From Eurosta solidaginis (Eukaryota > Arthropoda > Insecta > Diptera > Tephritidae): a DNA stretch of 64,000 nucleotides. Made by a program: the position numbers and the translations under genes. The number at the start of each line of letters is the position of its first letter. Position 1 is the stretch's first letter. This document shows positions 10,232 through 19,805 of the stretch, one piece after another. The stretch is taken from contig NC_090320.1 in the NCBI RefSeq assembly GCF_040869045.1, positions 118,305,112-118,369,111 on the forward strand. The letters run 5' to 3'. A model generated the notes under the pieces. That model ran no database searches. It was not told the origin of the DNA and worked only from the letters and a program-made list of their open reading frames with translations.

Positions 10232-10564
10232 TTATTGTGACCACATTGCAGATAAATCCCAAATTTTTATAATACGGTCTTGCCCTACTGTCAATAGCAA
10301 TTTTCGTTCCTCGTCCAAATCCATGTTGACGATAGAGTGCTTTGCATCATGAAACGAAGCCAATGACGGACGTCTATAAGAACAAATATATTTGTAAAGT
10401 CTTAAAATTTTAACAGACATACTCAACACTTTGCAATTGCTGGTAGCATGAATCACAACATCGTACATCGAATTCAAATCCCATTATCGGTATATTTATT
10501 CGGTTTGAGGAACAAGTATCGCACACAGCTTTGCCACAATGGCGGCAGTGATGTTGTCTTAGGC
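10232..10564 (-). CDS. WDFY2-like protein, last two exons (FYVE finger and final WD40 repeat)
   Basis: WDFY-type proteins are endosomal: a FYVE zinc finger binds phosphatidylinositol 3-phosphate and WD40 repeats scaffold partners. Exon at 10564-10423 follows an acceptor (TTTGCAG) and encodes the second half of a FYVE domain with [18 protein letters not shown] and a final CDSCYQQL. A 49-bp intron (10422-10374, GTATGT...TTATAG) joins in phase 2 to the last exon, which encodes [14 protein letters not shown] and [17 protein letters not shown], a WD40 repeat, then a stop at about 10232. The R(R/K)HHCR-type core and all visible Cys/His ligands are intact. One residue in CCDSC departs from the usual V/L-C-D-x-C. 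The exon upstream of 10564 would hold the rest of the FYVE and WD40 propeller; I could not find it, so it lies across a long intron, outside the window, or is lost. Confidence 0.8.
10374..10422 (-). other. 49-bp intron in the WDFY2-like gene
   Basis: On the minus strand it starts GTATGTC and ends TTCTTATAG. Removing it joins the FYVE end to the WD40 repeat in frame, which is strong support for a real spliced host gene. Confidence 0.8.
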
Positions 10565-11498
10565 CTGCAAATTTCAAATAAAGTTTATAGTAAAAATGTG
10601 TCGATTTTGATGGAAAGCTTAACATGCATATAAATTACTTTTACAAATGTGTAACTACTAACTAAGCGGCAGGTTTCAGAAGTTTGTTCTGAAGAAAACA
10701 GGGTCAAGAAATTATATAGAAACTCGGATATCAAGAGTTTTCTTCAAAAGTTATGATATGGATTCTTAGACTATAATATTTGACGCGTCTGTTAACTCTA
10801 GTAGACGAAAGAACCAATTACGCAGGAACAGCGTCATTTAGTGATGTTTAAACTTGATTTTTGTTAGGTTTGGCAGAAGCAATTATGGAAGAAACTCCTG
10901 CAGGTTATGGGGGCTTAGAATATACCCGCTGTAGGTAGGCCGTTCCTGAGTTGTGTGCTGGCTTGGGACTTGCCACGTTAAACGCTTTCCAATGAAGCGA
11001 AGTAATAAGCTTCGGATCAGAACTCTCGGAAAAAGTTGTTGGATTTGGTGGTGGGAAAGAAATTTCGCAGCCAAGTTCTTTTGTTCACTGCTGCCACATA
11101 AAAAACGCCATGCAATGAAAAATTTCAACAAGCCACGGATGAGAACCACGGCAAACGTTTGATTTTAAAGACCATGATTGAAAGGCATGCACTTAAAATG
11201 TCGGAACTCCTTGAGGAGAAGGCACTGATGCCTGTCTGTTTCGATGGGTTGATATCCGTGTAAAGGCCGACATCACCGCCAGTGGCCATTAGAGGTTAAC
11301 GTCGATTGCTTTATCGGCGGTGATGACGTATACTTCGTATAATACCGGCCGTGCGACGGTGTACGCCGGCGTACTTGATAAATAAATTTTGACCTGCACA
11401 ATTATTTTCACTTATACTCCAAACCTTAGGGAAATTTTAAAAAATTGTGGTTCTCAAATTTATATCCAGCATTTTTCTCCCGAGAGAAAAGTAATTCG
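10565..11498. other. Intronic or intergenic DNA with TE scraps
   Basis: If the WDFY2-like gene continues upstream this is its intron. At about 11037-11090 a stretch resembles the RTE endonuclease 5' part seen at about 28905-28955 (shared GGTGGTGGGAAAGAAA). At 11400-11498 a fragment resembles the inside of the nested element at 9264-9908. Hairpin arms ATCACCGCC/GGCGGTGAT lie near 11270-11325. No intact gene seen. Confidence 0.5.
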
Positions 11499-11635
11499 AA
11501 AGATTGGAAAACGATTCAAATTCCCTTGGTGTGACTAACTGGCGTCAGTTAACCCAGAGAATAAGCGACTAGTGAGCCTTGTTGGACGGCCATAACCGTT
11601 TAAACGGTTAACCGCCAATTAAGTAAGTAAGTTAT
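11499..11635 (+). mobile_element. RTE 3'-end fragment, second copy
   Basis: Matches the last about 135 bp of the RTE element at 5632-6413: the codons for LGVTNWR, then GGACGGCCATAACCGT, the stop region and a TAAGTAAGTAAG tail. It is strongly 5'-truncated and carries substitutions. Confidence 0.8.
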
Positions 11636-11954
11636 ATTTCTCCGGACGATTAAGTTCCAGCGCTTGTAAAATTAAAAATTAAAATGAATACCCTTATTGT
11701 ATAACGAAGTTTTTATTCAGATACATCTTTTAAGAGCAAATATTTTATGTATGTATTAGTTTGGGCCTCTTACTCTTTCATACACACCAACTAGTGTATT
11801 TATGTAAAAACATGTAGTTAAATAGTTTGTGTATAAAGGAAGGTAGTAGCTTTAGGTACCAAGTCCCTGATACATTTTTTATAACTGGTAAAATTTTCGA
11901 TTAGTACTCCACGGGTAAACACAAAATATAAAAGAGATTTGGTAAAGAAATCCT

Positions 11955-12350
11955 TGTAGTATTGCGTGGAATTCACCTCACTTCAAACACGCTTAACGTT
12001 ACAAATATACTTACAAACAAACGTTCATATCTAATTGACCCAGATAACCACCATGGGTTCATTCGCATTTGCCAAATCGCCCAATATATTGATGCGTCAT
12101 ACCAAACTGCTCAAGCGGGAATCATATTGACAATATGTAGGTCGATATAATAATTTGCTGACAAACCATTTCTCACTATTGAGTCATGCACCTCTAGCAT
12201 GTAAATAGTAATGTAAGTATGTACATATGTATAGGTTAAGAACGTTTGTATAAATAGGAATGAATTTCATCAATAAAGCAATTAATCAGATTTCTGCGCT
12301 GAACATAAGCGCTCTAAGGAATTCACTTTGTTTTTGTTTTATTAGAAACA
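11955..12350 (+). repeat. LTR of an LTR retrotransposon (copy 1)
   Basis: 396 bp from TGTAGTATTGCG to TTAGAAACA, matching 22049-22444 and the inverted 23846-24211. A TATA-like GTATAAATAGG and an AATAAAG signal lie in its second half, as expected of an LTR promoter and polyadenylation site. No partner LTR or coding region follows, so this is a truncated 5' end. Confidence 0.8.
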
Positions 12351-12650
12351 TTTTATATGGCGATCCTGCCAGTCTAGATCAAAATTAGCAAAACTGCTAA
12401 AGATCTAGCTGGAGGAAAATCCTGGATAATAAACCAAGCAGAATTCGCCTTCAACATTTTACATCGAACATTTTATATGGCGATCCTGCCAAACTAAAAA
12501 TCTAGTTGGAGGAAGATCCTGCCAAGTTTTTATTTTTTTTGCCGAAACTAAAATTAACTAGATCTCGCCAGATCCTGCTAAAGATCTGGCAGATCCTGCA
12601 ATGGTAAAAAGTAAAATTAACCAACATAAAACAGTCCTGAGAAAAATGTG
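12351..12650 (+). mobile_element. Leader remnant downstream of the LTR
   Basis: After the LTR, TTTTATATGGCGATCCTGCC begins the untranslated leader and its first part may be the primer-binding site. The word GGCGATCCTGCCA recurs nearby. The same leader follows the LTR at 22444. Homology fades by about 12640 and no gag is present. Confidence 0.55.
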
Positions 12651-13686
12651 GTACAATTTTATAAATGGATCGAAGGCAAGAGGAGATTAGACGAGCGCAT
12701 CAATGCATCCACAAATAACCTTGGCACAATTTTATAAACGGATCGAAGGCTAGAGGAGATTAGACGAGCGCATGCTACTACAAATTCAGATAACAAAACA
12801 AAATTTTGAGGTCGTACAAAATTAATATGAGCATGCATGGCAGTGTACAAGCATAAGGGGAAGTGGAATAAGCGGACTTAAATAACATGTTAAAAATAGC
12901 AATATTCTGAAGGATCATCCAAATGGCAGCATTACTGGCAGCAATTAATATAAGAGAAAATAAGTACGTATAACTAGAATAAATTGAGCGGGCTTGAGAC
13001 GCTTACCCCCCTTCAGGCAAAGGAACTGGTACGTGATATATCACAAACCGGTCACAAATAAAAGGTACCTGTCACATTTCCTATCCTTTACTATGGAAAA
13101 GACTTGCAACTTTAACACTTGGTTGCCATTGGAGGTGACCAATAGCCACCGTATAGATACTTTTGGGGCAAAACTGTGACCAATTGCCACCGTATATAGA
13201 CTTTTGGGGCAAAACTGTGATGGGTTGAAAGAATAGGTTCTTTGACAACACTATAGGGGTATACCGGTGATGGGTTGAGAGAACTGCTTCTTTGACGACA
13301 TTTAACTGGTAGACCGGTGATGGGTCCAAAGACCCAGTTCTTTGATGGGTTTGTGATGGCATTCATTTGACAAGACTGCGGTGGCAGATCTGTGATGGGT
13401 GGTCAGGAAGGCTCAAGAAAACGTTATCTACAAAACATAAATTCCCTTTTACAAATTCAAACATCTTAGCTTTGTTTTATTGCAATACTTTTATTTTATT
13501 TTACGTATATTTTCAAAGGAAAGGAAATTGCAATTTTTAATTCCAAAAATTAAAATACATATGTATGTATGTAGATGAAAGCAGTTACATATGTAATTTC
13601 AGTTCAAACATAGAATTTTTGTTTTTTATAACACATAGGCTATACATATATATACACATATTTTTGTACATGGAGTCGCTCACAGC
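12651..13686. other. Non-coding stretch with short tandem duplications
   Basis: A unit of about 75 bp containing GAGGAGATTAGACGAGCGCAT is repeated at 12654 and 12729. From about 13110 to 13420 a degenerate repeat with the phrase GTGATGGGTT and TTCTTTGAC recurs every 50-60 bp. The open frames across it are by-products of the repeat. Confidence 0.55.
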
Positions 13687-14016
13687 TTATTTCGTTCAAT
13701 AACATTTTTTTTAATTGCATTAGACGAAATACTAAGATAATATCTCTAATAATTCCCAATTAAAATAAAACGATTTCTAAAACATAAACCATAAAAAATG
13801 TCCTTAAAAATTTGAACAAAGTTCAGGGAAATTTTTTAAAATATGCCAAAACGGCCATCAACATTTTCAACTTTTTGGCAATTCTAGCAAATTTCAACAA
13901 TTCTACCATATTTCTGAGTACACAGTTTTGTAGGGCAATCAATTTGAGTGTGCAAGTTAGAGCTGGCTCAACATTTTTTCTGAACGAAAAAAAATTTTAA
14001 AATTCAGGGAAAATGT

Positions 14017-14035
14017 TTAACCCTTTCAGTACAAC
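14017..14035 (+). repeat. piggyBac-type terminus, left arm (TTAA + CCCTTTCAGT...)
   Basis: TTAA at 14017-14020 is followed by CCCTTTCAGTACAAC. TTAA targets and CCC-starting ends are the hallmark of piggyBac elements, and the transposase relic inside the arm points its 3' end to this terminus. The opposite terminus was not found. Confidence 0.65.
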
Positions 14036-14201
14036 TTTTTATAGAGTAGTCAAAAAATCTACAATTTTACGCGAGACCTCTTATTGGTTCCATTAGCAAT
14101 AATAAATAAAAAAAATTTCAAAATTATTTTCGGAAAACAGTTTTTTTCAATGTTGCCATATGGCAACAAATTTCGTTAAAGGTACAGAAAAACATACATA
14201 T

Positions 14202-14870
14202 TGTTACGAATATTAGCAAAACTAAGGAGTGCTGCCAGCTCTAAGCCGATCTAAGCAGTGACGTGAATGCACATCAATAATTCAATCATTATGTATCTAC
14301 ATAAACGAATAAATAATTGCGTCTACACATATGTACACATTCCGACGAGCAACATTTACATACAAGGCAGCAAGAGATGAGATGTCACACACCGATGAAT
14401 TTACTTATACGCTTATGTGTGTGCGGGAGACTGTAAACTACAAACACATGCATATACCTTATCTGAGTTGTCACAAGAGAGAGCAATAATTTGTGCACGT
14501 AGTTGTGGCTGGCAATTTTGTAGCCGAAACAACTAGTAACTTCTGGAAATCGAAGAGCCTAGAAGTATGCAGCGTAAACTATAAAAGCGGCGCCAGCGAG
14601 TAAGAAGTAATTCAGTTTGATTTGAATTGTCAAGCAGTTACGAGTAAGACGATATCTAGCGAGCAATAGCACTATTATTTTGAAAGTCAGTTTCCTTTAA
14701 GATATCAGTTTGGTTATTAAGCTATTCGTTGCACAGTTTGAGTGTTATTGTGAAGTACTTAATAAAGGCCATTTTTCCATCATTCAATATTGGAGTTATT
14801 TATTCAACAATTTAGTGATTCGAACTTAGCAGAAGGGCCAATAAGAGGATTTGCGAGTAAATTCGTTACA
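14202..14870 (+). repeat. 5' LTR (669 bp)
   Basis: Starts TGTTACGAATATT and ends TAAATTCGTTACA. CTATAAAAG at about 14579 is a TATA box candidate; AATAAAG at about 14761 is a polyadenylation signal candidate. It appears identical to the 3' LTR. Confidence 0.9.
14579..14587 (+). promoter_or_regulatory. TATA box of the 5' LTR
   Basis: CTATAAAAG lies about 290 bp before the LTR end, followed by an AATAAAG signal; this order is expected for LTR transcription start and RNA end. Confidence 0.5.
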
Positions 14871-14921
14871 ATTGGTGTCAGAAGAGGAATTGTTGAATAA
14901 ATTCCAGAGGACAACAAGGAC

Positions 14922-17354
14922 ATGGCAAAGTTCAGTGAATTGAAGATCCAGCAACTAAAGAAGGAGTTGGAAGCACGTGGGATGAATACAAGCGGCGTTA
15001 AACTCGAACTTCAGGCACGGCTACGAGAGGCAATGGAAGCAGAAGGAATTGATGTGGACGAGTATGTTTTTTATCCTGATGAGGACGAGACAACAACAAA
15101 AATTGAAGAGAAAAATGAAACACCGCAGACAATGGCGAACACAGACCTGAATATGATATTGGTTGCAATATCGGCACAAATGTCCGAAATGTCATCACAA
15201 ATATCTACCAACATGTCATCACAATTGGAAGAACAGAAAACGTATATGTCATCACAGATGGAATCCCAAGAGACACGAATAACATCGAAGATTGAAGCAC
15301 AAGAAACGCGAATGTCAGAAATGTCGACACAGATTACATCCAAGATGGAGACACAATTGGAAGAACAGAAGACATATTTGGCATCTCAACTGGAAGCGCA
15401 AGAGGCACGTATATCTGAAATGTCGGCACAAATTTCGGAACAGGTATCAGCGCAGCTCTTTGTGAAACTGGAAGAGCAGGATGCAAAAATTTTACAACTC
15501 GAGGACAAAATTGATGCCGAAATAGAAGCGTTAAAAGGTCGTATGGAGCAGTTACAACTAAACCGCCCAGCTGTTTCAGCGAGTAATCCAAAGGTAAAGA
15601 CACCATCCTTTGACGGTTCTGTTCCTTTTCAGGTCTTTAAGCTACAGTTTGAGAAGACCGCAGCAGTGAACCAATGGAATGCTGAAGATAAAGTTGCAGC
15701 TCTGTTCGTGGCACTGAAAGGGCCTGCCGCGGAAATCTTACAGACCATCCCAGAGTACGAGCGGAACCACTACGAAACATTGATGAGCGCTTTAGAGAGA
15801 CGTTACGGAAGCGAGCATAGGAAACAGATATTCCAAATTGAGTTGCAAAACCGCTACCAAAAAGCAAATGAAACATTGCAGGAGTTTGCTTCAGATATTG
15901 AAAGATTGGCTCATCTTGCAAATGCGGACGCACCCGTGGAATACACTGAAAGGGTAAAAATCCAGAGTTTCATAAATGGCATACGGGACGTGGAAACGAA
16001 GCGGGCTACATATGCGAATCCCAAACTAACATTTGCTGAAACGGTATCGCATGCTCTGATACAGGAAACAGCGTCGCTTCTGTGTAAGCCAGTTTTCAAA
16101 GCACGCCGTGTGGAAGTAGAAAGGCCAGAGTGGGTAGAAACAATTTTGGAAGCACTGAAGGGATCTCAACAGAAGAATGCCGGAGTTATTAAATGTTTCA
16201 AGTGCGGCAACCCAGGTCACATTGCACGTCATTGCGATCTTGGTCCTAATAGTTCCAACAATGTGGGTGGCCATAAACGCAAAGCTGGAGGAGATGAGGA
16301 AGAGCGAGTAAGAGGTAGAGAGCTAGATCCAGCTGTTGAATGTCCTGTGATATCTGTGTCGCAAATCGGAAGGAAATCAAGCAGTCTTACCGTCAGAGGG
16401 AATGTGGATGGTAAAGAGCGTGTACTGACTGTAGATACGGGGGCATCTCATTCCTTGATTCGATCTGATTTGGTCTACAGGAGAGTAAAGTCATTACCTG
16501 GAGCAAGGTTGCGTACGGTAACAGGCGAATATAATCAAGTCCAAGGCGAAGTGGTATGTGAGGTATTAATTGGGAAGGTCATGGTTCTACACAAATTCGT
16601 TGTGGCGGAGATCGTTGATGAAGTTATATTGGGAGTGGATTTCTTGGTTGACCATGACATCAAGATCGATATGCAGAGAAGGGTGATGCATTATGAGAAC
16701 CAAGATGTGCCACTTAACTTCAGTTTGGAAAAAGGGTTCAGCAGTAAGCGAGTGCTGGTCGAGGAGATTCGACAGAGACCACGAAAGTCAAGGAAAGTAG
16801 ATCGAGCAAAGGTTGATGGATCGAATGTGCTAAATAAAGCGAAATTAAAAGTACCTGCGAGGAAAAGACCGGCATCAACAAACCCTAATATACGCACTAA
16901 ATTCACTGAAAGAATTTTTCAGAAAGAATGCAAGGATGATTTCAAGCCAGCGCGCACTTTTGTTGGGAAACGTCGGAACGATACTGAGTATGTGAAGCCA
17001 ATCCGTCAAGAACAAGCTCTACAAAGTAGTTCTTCATTGGCCAAGCAACAGAGTGCGAGAGAACGATCCAGAATAATGAGTAGTAAGATGGAACACAGGT
17101 ACGACAGGGAAAATAATTCGGAAGGTTTCCGGAATGGAGATTTGGTACTGTTAAACAACCCTCACCGGCGGAAAGGTGTCCCAGCCCAATTTCGGTGCAG
17201 TTGGGAAGGCCCGTACAAGATTGTGAAGAAGCTCAGTGATACCATCTACCGCATACAAAGCATTGAGAAGCCACGGAGAAGAAGAGTGGTACATTTGGCG
17301 ATGCTAGCAGCGTTTAGATCGAGAGATTTGTCTGATCGGGACGATCAGACTTAG
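14922..17354 (+). CDS. Gag-protease polyprotein fused in frame to an integrase C-terminus
   Basis: This 810-residue frame makes the particle protein and protease of a Ty3/gypsy-type element. Residues about 4-38 form a SAP motif (LKKELEARGMNTSG, KLELQARL), a DNA-binding fold unusual at the start of a Gag. Residues about 75-205 are coiled coil built from repeated MSSQ/EAQETRMSEMS words. A retrotransposon Gag domain (about 222-400, FDGSVPFQVFKLQFE, LKGPAAEIL) leads to a CCHC knuckle C425-X2-C428-X4-H433-X4-C438. An aspartic protease has DTGAS at 505-509 and ILGVDFL at about 569-575. After residue about 730 the frame passes directly into an integrase C-terminal tail (GDLVLL, WEGPYKIVKKL from W761). 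The RT, RNase H and integrase core are absent without loss of frame. The first ATG of the frame lies 52 bp after the 5' LTR, which suits a gag start. Confidence 0.9.
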   Translation: MAKFSELKIQQLKKELEARGMNTSGVKLELQARLREAMEAEGIDVDEYVFYPDEDETTTKIEEKNETPQTMANTDLNMILVAISAQMSEMSSQISTNMSSQLEEQKTYMSSQMESQETRITSKIEAQETRMSEMSTQITSKMETQLEEQKTYLASQLEAQEARISEMSAQISEQVSAQLFVKLEEQDAKILQLEDKIDAEIEALKGRMEQLQLNRPAVSASNPKVKTPSFDGSVPFQVFKLQFEKTAAVNQWNAEDKVAALFVALKGPAAEILQTIPEYERNHYETLMSALERRYGSEHRKQIFQIELQNRYQKANETLQEFASDIERLAHLANADAPVEYTERVKIQSFINGIRDVETKRATYANPKLTFAETVSHALIQETASLLCKPVFKARRVEVERPEWVETILEALKGSQQKNAGVIKCFKCGNPGHIARHCDLGPNSSNNVGGHKRKAGGDEEERVRGRELDPAVECPVISVSQIGRKSSSLTVRGNVDGKERVLTVDTGASHSLIRSDLVYRRVKSLPGARLRTVTGEYNQVQGEVVCEVLIGKVMVLHKFVVAEIVDEVILGVDFLVDHDIKIDMQRRVMHYENQDVPLNFSLEKGFSSKRVLVEEIRQRPRKSRKVDRAKVDGSNVLNKAKLKVPARKRPASTNPNIRTKFTERIFQKECKDDFKPARTFVGKRRNDTEYVKPIRQEQALQSSSSLAKQQSARERSRIMSSKMEHRYDRENNSEGFRNGDLVLLNNPHRRKGVPAQFRCSWEGPYKIVKKLSDTIYRIQSIEKPRRRRVVHLAMLAAFRSRDLSDRDDQT

Positions 17355-17365
17355 GTGGAGGGCAG

Positions 17366-18034
17366 TGTTACGAATATTAGCAAAACTAAGGAGTGCTGCC
17401 AGCTCTAAGCCGATCTAAGCAGTGACGTGAATGCACATCAATAATTCAATCATTATGTATCTACATAAACGAATAAATAATTGCGTCTACACATATGTAC
17501 ACATTCCGACGAGCAACATTTACATACAAGGCAGCAAGAGATGAGATGTCACACACCGATGAATTTACTTATACGCTTATGTGTGTGCGGGAGACTGTAA
17601 ACTACAAACACATGCATATACCTTATCTGAGTTGTCACAAGAGAGAGCAATAATTTGTGCACGTAGTTGTGGCTGGCAATTTTGTAGCCGAAACAACTAG
17701 TAACTTCTGGAAATCGAAGAGCCTAGAAGTATGCAGCGTAAACTATAAAAGCGGCGCCAGCGAGTAAGAAGTAATTCAGTTTGATTTGAATTGTCAAGCA
17801 GTTACGAGTAAGACGATATCTAGCGAGCAATAGCACTATTATTTTGAAAGTCAGTTTCCTTTAAGATATCAGTTTGGTTATTAAGCTATTCGTTGCACAG
17901 TTTGAGTGTTATTGTGAAGTACTTAATAAAGGCCATTTTTCCATCATTCAATATTGGAGTTATTTATTCAACAATTTAGTGATTCGAACTTAGCAGAAGG
18001 GCCAATAAGAGGATTTGCGAGTAAATTCGTTACA
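17366..18034 (+). repeat. 3' LTR (669 bp)
   Basis: Same length and, by eye, same sequence as 14202-14870. It is preceded by the purine tract GGTGGAGGGCAG that would prime plus-strand synthesis. Confidence 0.9.
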
Positions 18035-18342
18035 ATATGTAATATTTGAAGCAAAGATGTTTTATTCAATTTATTTTGTTTTATTTATGACATACAATGC
18101 TGGAAATGAAAATATAAAATCAGAAATTCAAAAATATTCATATAAACATGAATACATACATATAACATTTTTATTAACACTTCAGTTTAAGTAATTACTA
18201 AAACCAAATCAAAAAGTAATGAAGATAATGAATAATAATAGTGGAAATAATAGTGATAATAACAATAATTATAATAATAAAAATAATAATATTAAAAATA
18301 ATAATAAGAATTCATATTTTTATTACGATAGTTATAGATATT

Positions 18343-18780
18343 TAGCTTATATAATGGTAGTCCTTGAAGCAATCCCGAGCTCCATTAGGGAGGCATAGGT
18401 GAATCTGGCATTTTGAACACTTGAACCTGGTATATCCGAACATCCGTTGATTTTGCATCTGCTTTTCTTTTCTGTATGCTCCGGCCAATGTTGGTTTCCA
18501 TCATATCGTATGGAAACAGCAGGAGCTGTTTCATTCGTACGTCTTGATTTAGCTACACGTTCTTCGCTCAGTGCCCCTTTTGGCCGCCCACGTTTACTAG
18601 AACACTCATTTTTGTTGGACAGAGAAATTAGCCCATCAGAAACATCTTGTCGGAATTCTAAAAGGTCCATATGCTTTTGAGTATTTGGGTCAATGCTGAA
18701 CAAGTCTCTTTTATATTCTAGCCATGAGTTGCATTAAGCCATGTCTATAAAGTGTAATGTCTATAATGTAATATAAAATG
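18343..18780 (-). pseudogene. piggyBac-like transposase C-terminal relic, left arm
   Basis: Minus-strand copy of the relic described at 27480-27915. It carries a one-base deletion near 18435 (TATATCCGAAC against TATATCCTGAAC in the right arm), which throws the Cys-rich C-terminus out of frame. The left copy is therefore more damaged than its mirror. Confidence 0.7.
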
Positions 18781-19329
18781 GCCATTAGCAAAAAATTTCA
18801 TTTCTGCTTAGGATTTTTTTTTAGCGCTAGGAGACTTTAGAAAATAATCTAAATAAACTGAAAAGAATTTAGAGAAAAATTGAAAAAAAAAAAAATGAAT
18901 TAATTAAATGTTACCAAACAATTTTTTTTTAAATTAAATTTCAAAATTTAAATACGTAAATTGAAATGCTCAGGAATTTTTTTAATATGGTAGGATGAAC
19001 AAACTTCTTTTTACAAAAAGTTTGATGTCAGATTTGAACATGACACCAACTAATACAAAAAATAGGGAAAAAGATTGAAGCCCAATGTGGCGTAAAAAAA
19101 AATAATAATAACATGAAATTTAATTTTAAACGATACTTTGAAAAAAAATTTTCAATTTTAAGAAAACTAGAAAAAATAAAAATATTAACTTTAGAAAATT
19201 CTTTTAAGAAAATCAAAAATTTTAGAAACAAATTTTAAACAGTAGTTTCTATAATATTAATTAAATAAGGAAAAATAAAATTAACAAAATCCTTCTTAAA
19301 TCTTTATAATGTCAAATAAATCAGGGCTG

Positions 19330-19441
19330 AACCAGAAACGAAAAGTGCTCCAAACATTCCAGATGTTTGGCTAGCAGTTTTAATCTGCGTTATCGTGCTA
19401 TTAGTCATTGCAATAGCCACTATAATCAAAAACTACATGAA
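19330..19441 (+). other. Open segment encoding one hydrophobic helix (left arm)
   Basis: One plus-strand frame encodes a short polar lead-in and then about 20 Val/Leu/Ile/Ala-rich residues ending in a Lys-Asn tail, like a single membrane anchor. The SINE insertion interrupts it. It could be the end of a retroelement envelope-type gene, but nothing upstream supports this. The mirror copy lies at about 26817-26930 on the minus strand. Confidence 0.25.
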
Positions 19442-19805
19442 CCAAACCACCGTGGTGTGATGGTAGCGTGCTCCACCTACCACACCGTATGCCCTGGGTT
19501 CACACCCCGGGCAAAGCAACATTAAAATTTTAGAAATAAGGTTTTTCAATTAGAAGAAAATTTTTCTAAGCGGGGTCGCCCCTCGACAGTGTTTGGCAAG
19601 CGCTCCGGGTGTATTTCTGCCATGAAAAGCTCTCAGTGAAAACTCATCTACCTTGCAGATGCCGTTCGGAGTCGGCATAAAACATGTAGGTCCCGTCCGG
19701 CCAATTTGTAGGGAAAAACAAGAGGAGCACGACGCAAATTGGAAGAGAAGCTCGGCCTTAGATCTCTTCAGAGGTTATCGCGCCTTACATTTATTTATTT
19801 TTTTT
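19442..19805 (+). mobile_element. tRNA-derived SINE, copy 2 (palindrome left arm)
   Basis: Full-length copy with A- and B-box head at the left, flanked by ACATGAA at 19435-19441 and 19806-19812. The same insertion with the same target duplication is in the right arm, so it predates the palindrome. Confidence 0.85.

Larger units (their letters stand above)
14202..18034 (+). mobile_element. Young, internally deleted Ty3/gypsy-type LTR retrotransposon
   Basis: 3833 bp with two 669-bp LTRs that look identical, a 4-bp ATAT target duplication (14198-14201, 18035-18038), a putative primer site just after the 5' LTR, one open frame, and a purine-rich AGGTGGAGGG before the 3' LTR. The empty site is preserved in the right arm at about 28215-28225, so the insertion postdates the palindrome. 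Reverse transcriptase, RNase H and the integrase core are missing, so it must be mobilised in trans. Confidence 0.9.

Noticed and set aside
11260..11330. Hairpin with ATCACCGCC arms as a regulatory element
   Set aside because: A single copy with short arms; nothing nearby to regulate.
15000..16900. Antisense frames inside the Gag-protease gene
   Set aside because: Shadows of the strongly supported plus-strand frame.
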